DNA from: Candidatus Bathyarchaeota archaeon
Lineage (GTDB): Archaea; Thermoproteota; Bathyarchaeia; Bathyarchaeales; DTEX01
Reading direction: 5' to 3'
DNA: 22,378 bases
Assembly (NCBI GenBank): GCA_003601725.1
Contig: PIYJ01000007.1
Coordinates: 1-22,378, forward strand
A program made the position numbers and the translations under genes. The notes beneath the pieces were generated by a model. That model ran no database searches and was not told the DNA's origin. It saw only the letters and a program-made list of their open reading frames with translations. Shown piece after piece: positions 22,301 to 22,378 of this stretch; position 1 is the first letter of the stretch; each line of letters begins with the position of its first letter.

Positions 22301-22378
22301 TCACAGATGAAAAGAACTGGACTGATGTTTACCAGCTTGTGCCTTACGGGCTGATCGAAGGCGCTGAGCTGGTTATCC
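19351..22378 (+). CDS. GH106-like glycoside hydrolase, C-terminus beyond the window
   Basis: A frame of more than 1,009 codons runs off the right edge. The N-terminus (FWSWNDRLDEEELRWQVREF, then GFGGYFMHSRVGL) matches the TIM-barrel start of GH106-type and related large glycosidases; characterised GH106 members are alpha-L-rhamnosidases. Further barrel segments are YDEDKWPSGFAGG (near 85), GIFTDEPNYA (near 215, candidate acidic residues) and SEIFGCSGHS (near 356). A Rossmann-like segment of the beta-galactosidase-trimerisation type follows (YKIVIVPP, near 511, to KVIFVGETP). Beta-rich jelly-roll modules come after, one near 879 (GYPFYAGTMRYE) resembling a GH2-type sugar-binding domain. The ATG at 19351 has GGAG ten bases upstream, and the frame is closed just before it by TGA. 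There is no signal peptide, so it acts on imported or intracellular sugars unless exported differently. Specificity is not certain. Confidence 0.8.
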   Translation, partial: MDKEEFRNPSKIYRPSPFWSWNDRLDEEELRWQVREFAEKGFGGYFMHSRVGLVTSYLSDEWMNCIRACLEEGRKMNLESWLYDEDKWPSGFAGGFVPAKSDEYRMRFLKVEEIKTKDVSRLLNDPSVQAIFEISFSSSQEIEKFKRITKPEWISGDGRLYIFKAEIDRSRSNWFNGETYVDLLNPKTTEEFLRVTLDAYAKEFKDDFGEYMPGIFTDEPNYAMGNYVPWTGDLPDYFRKLNGYDLLDKLPLLYFKVEGYYKLRHDFWRTVTLRFVESYTKPYAERCEKYGLKLTGHMLCEDNLDIQIRRIGAAMPHYEYMQLLGIDHLGRNIDDPLTLKQCSSVAHQFGRTRVLSEIFGCSGHSMTFEDQKWIGDFHLALGITFFCPHLVLYTMKGDAKRDYPPTFSYHQPYWEHFRLINDYFARASYICSQGRFQTEILVLHPISSAWATFNPSSEKPDPELWSYNEELLKLQGILLGLHRDFDYGDEIIISKHGRVEGDEFVVKESRYKIVIVPPSLTWFKQTVSLLEKFLEAGGKVIFVGETPSLIDAEPDEERWRKILSHPNVEKTENERKALADTLDKILERAVSIIDEDGREIEDILVHHRAEGPRHIYFLANTSRTKSYNATIKFSQKGEVTEWNLFNGEVSSVEAVTQEGKTLLKTTLHPAGSRVFVIDTSKPSAPERPLPTWKMEEDVKKLSDEWGFKRLHLNSFVIDSCEYCFGDEEWKPKTPIWKIRREAWRASGLEEFLGIQPWVLKEKNIKPSRLFELKLRASFKSEVKPRQVFLVIEKAPIWKVKVNGVQVSTDTSEWHWDKQFGKIDISKHIIIGENIIELSSIFNWEVPVEDLYLVGDFGVKRTSETEFVLTKEPETLKNGSWVEQGYPFYAGTMRYETIFNLDDEPQLGEQIIIRLPEAKGTLFLVRVNDSDPIPICWRPLEADVTKNVQKGKNELSIDVVSSLRNTFGPLHHKAGDLHWVGPSSFTDEKNWTDVYQLVPYGLIEGAELVI

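Noticed and set aside
1..22378. CRISPR array, tRNA, rRNA, insertion sequence or prophage
   Set aside because: I read for regular direct repeats, cloverleaf segments, transposase motifs and terminal repeats and found none that hold up.

Overview
The window reads as archaeal chromosome. The firmest signs are a 736-residue aEF-2 with the diphthamide loop, a 25-codon ribosomal protein eL41 gene in front of it, an XPF-type ERCC4 nuclease, TATA boxes placed for leadered or leaderless transcription, anti-Shine-Dalgarno matches of the GGAGG/GGTGA type, and an F420-dependent methylene-tetrahydromethanopterin dehydrogenase (Mtd). A two-subunit glycine decarboxylase, Mtd, a short MetF-like protein and a large GH106-like glycoside hydrolase together suggest an uncultured TACK-type lineage, for example Bathyarchaeia. 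That placement is inference, as no rRNA gene is present. Genes are densely packed on both strands. I saw no transposase, CRISPR array, tRNA or rRNA.

Layout. Positions 1-1380 hold a squalene-cyclase/prenyltransferase-like repeat gene on the minus strand that has no ordinary start codon and is followed by what may be a broken small ORF. Positions 1385-5641 hold four genes: a DedA membrane protein, a seven-bladed FG-GAP/VCBS propeller protein without a signal peptide, an M24 (creatinase/prolidase-fold) protein that has lost metal ligands, and a PIG-L/LmbE-type deacetylase. Positions 6005-10521 carry the glycine cleavage system as two convergent pairs, gcvH-gcvT on plus and gcvPA-gcvPB on minus, whose stop codons are 3 nt apart. 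Mtd (10795-11640) and a MetF-like reductase (12417-13145) follow. Between them lies an AT-rich nuclease-like gene whose reading frame is split at an A7 slippery run.

Positions 13325-19220 are mostly informational or housekeeping: a TatD hydrolase, a DUF89 phosphatase, the XPF nuclease, eL41, aEF-2 and an SPL-like radical SAM protein. From 19351 to the right edge is a GH106-like glycoside hydrolase that runs off the window.

How the genes work together. The GCS proteins transfer the methylene carbon of glycine to a tetrahydropterin. Mtd oxidises methylene-H4MPT with F420, and a MetF-like enzyme would reduce it. The 7-kb cluster therefore looks like a C1 hub joining glycine metabolism to an H4MPT branch of the Wood-Ljungdahl type. 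GcvL (lipoamide dehydrogenase) and lipoylation genes are not in the window. The GH106-like enzyme, the PIG-L deacetylase and the propeller protein hint at carbohydrate turnover. The best candidate for something undescribed is the A_AAA_AAA frameshift site in the nuclease-like gene, followed by the metal-ligand-depleted M24 protein and a repeated TTAAGATTAA motif in promoter regions.
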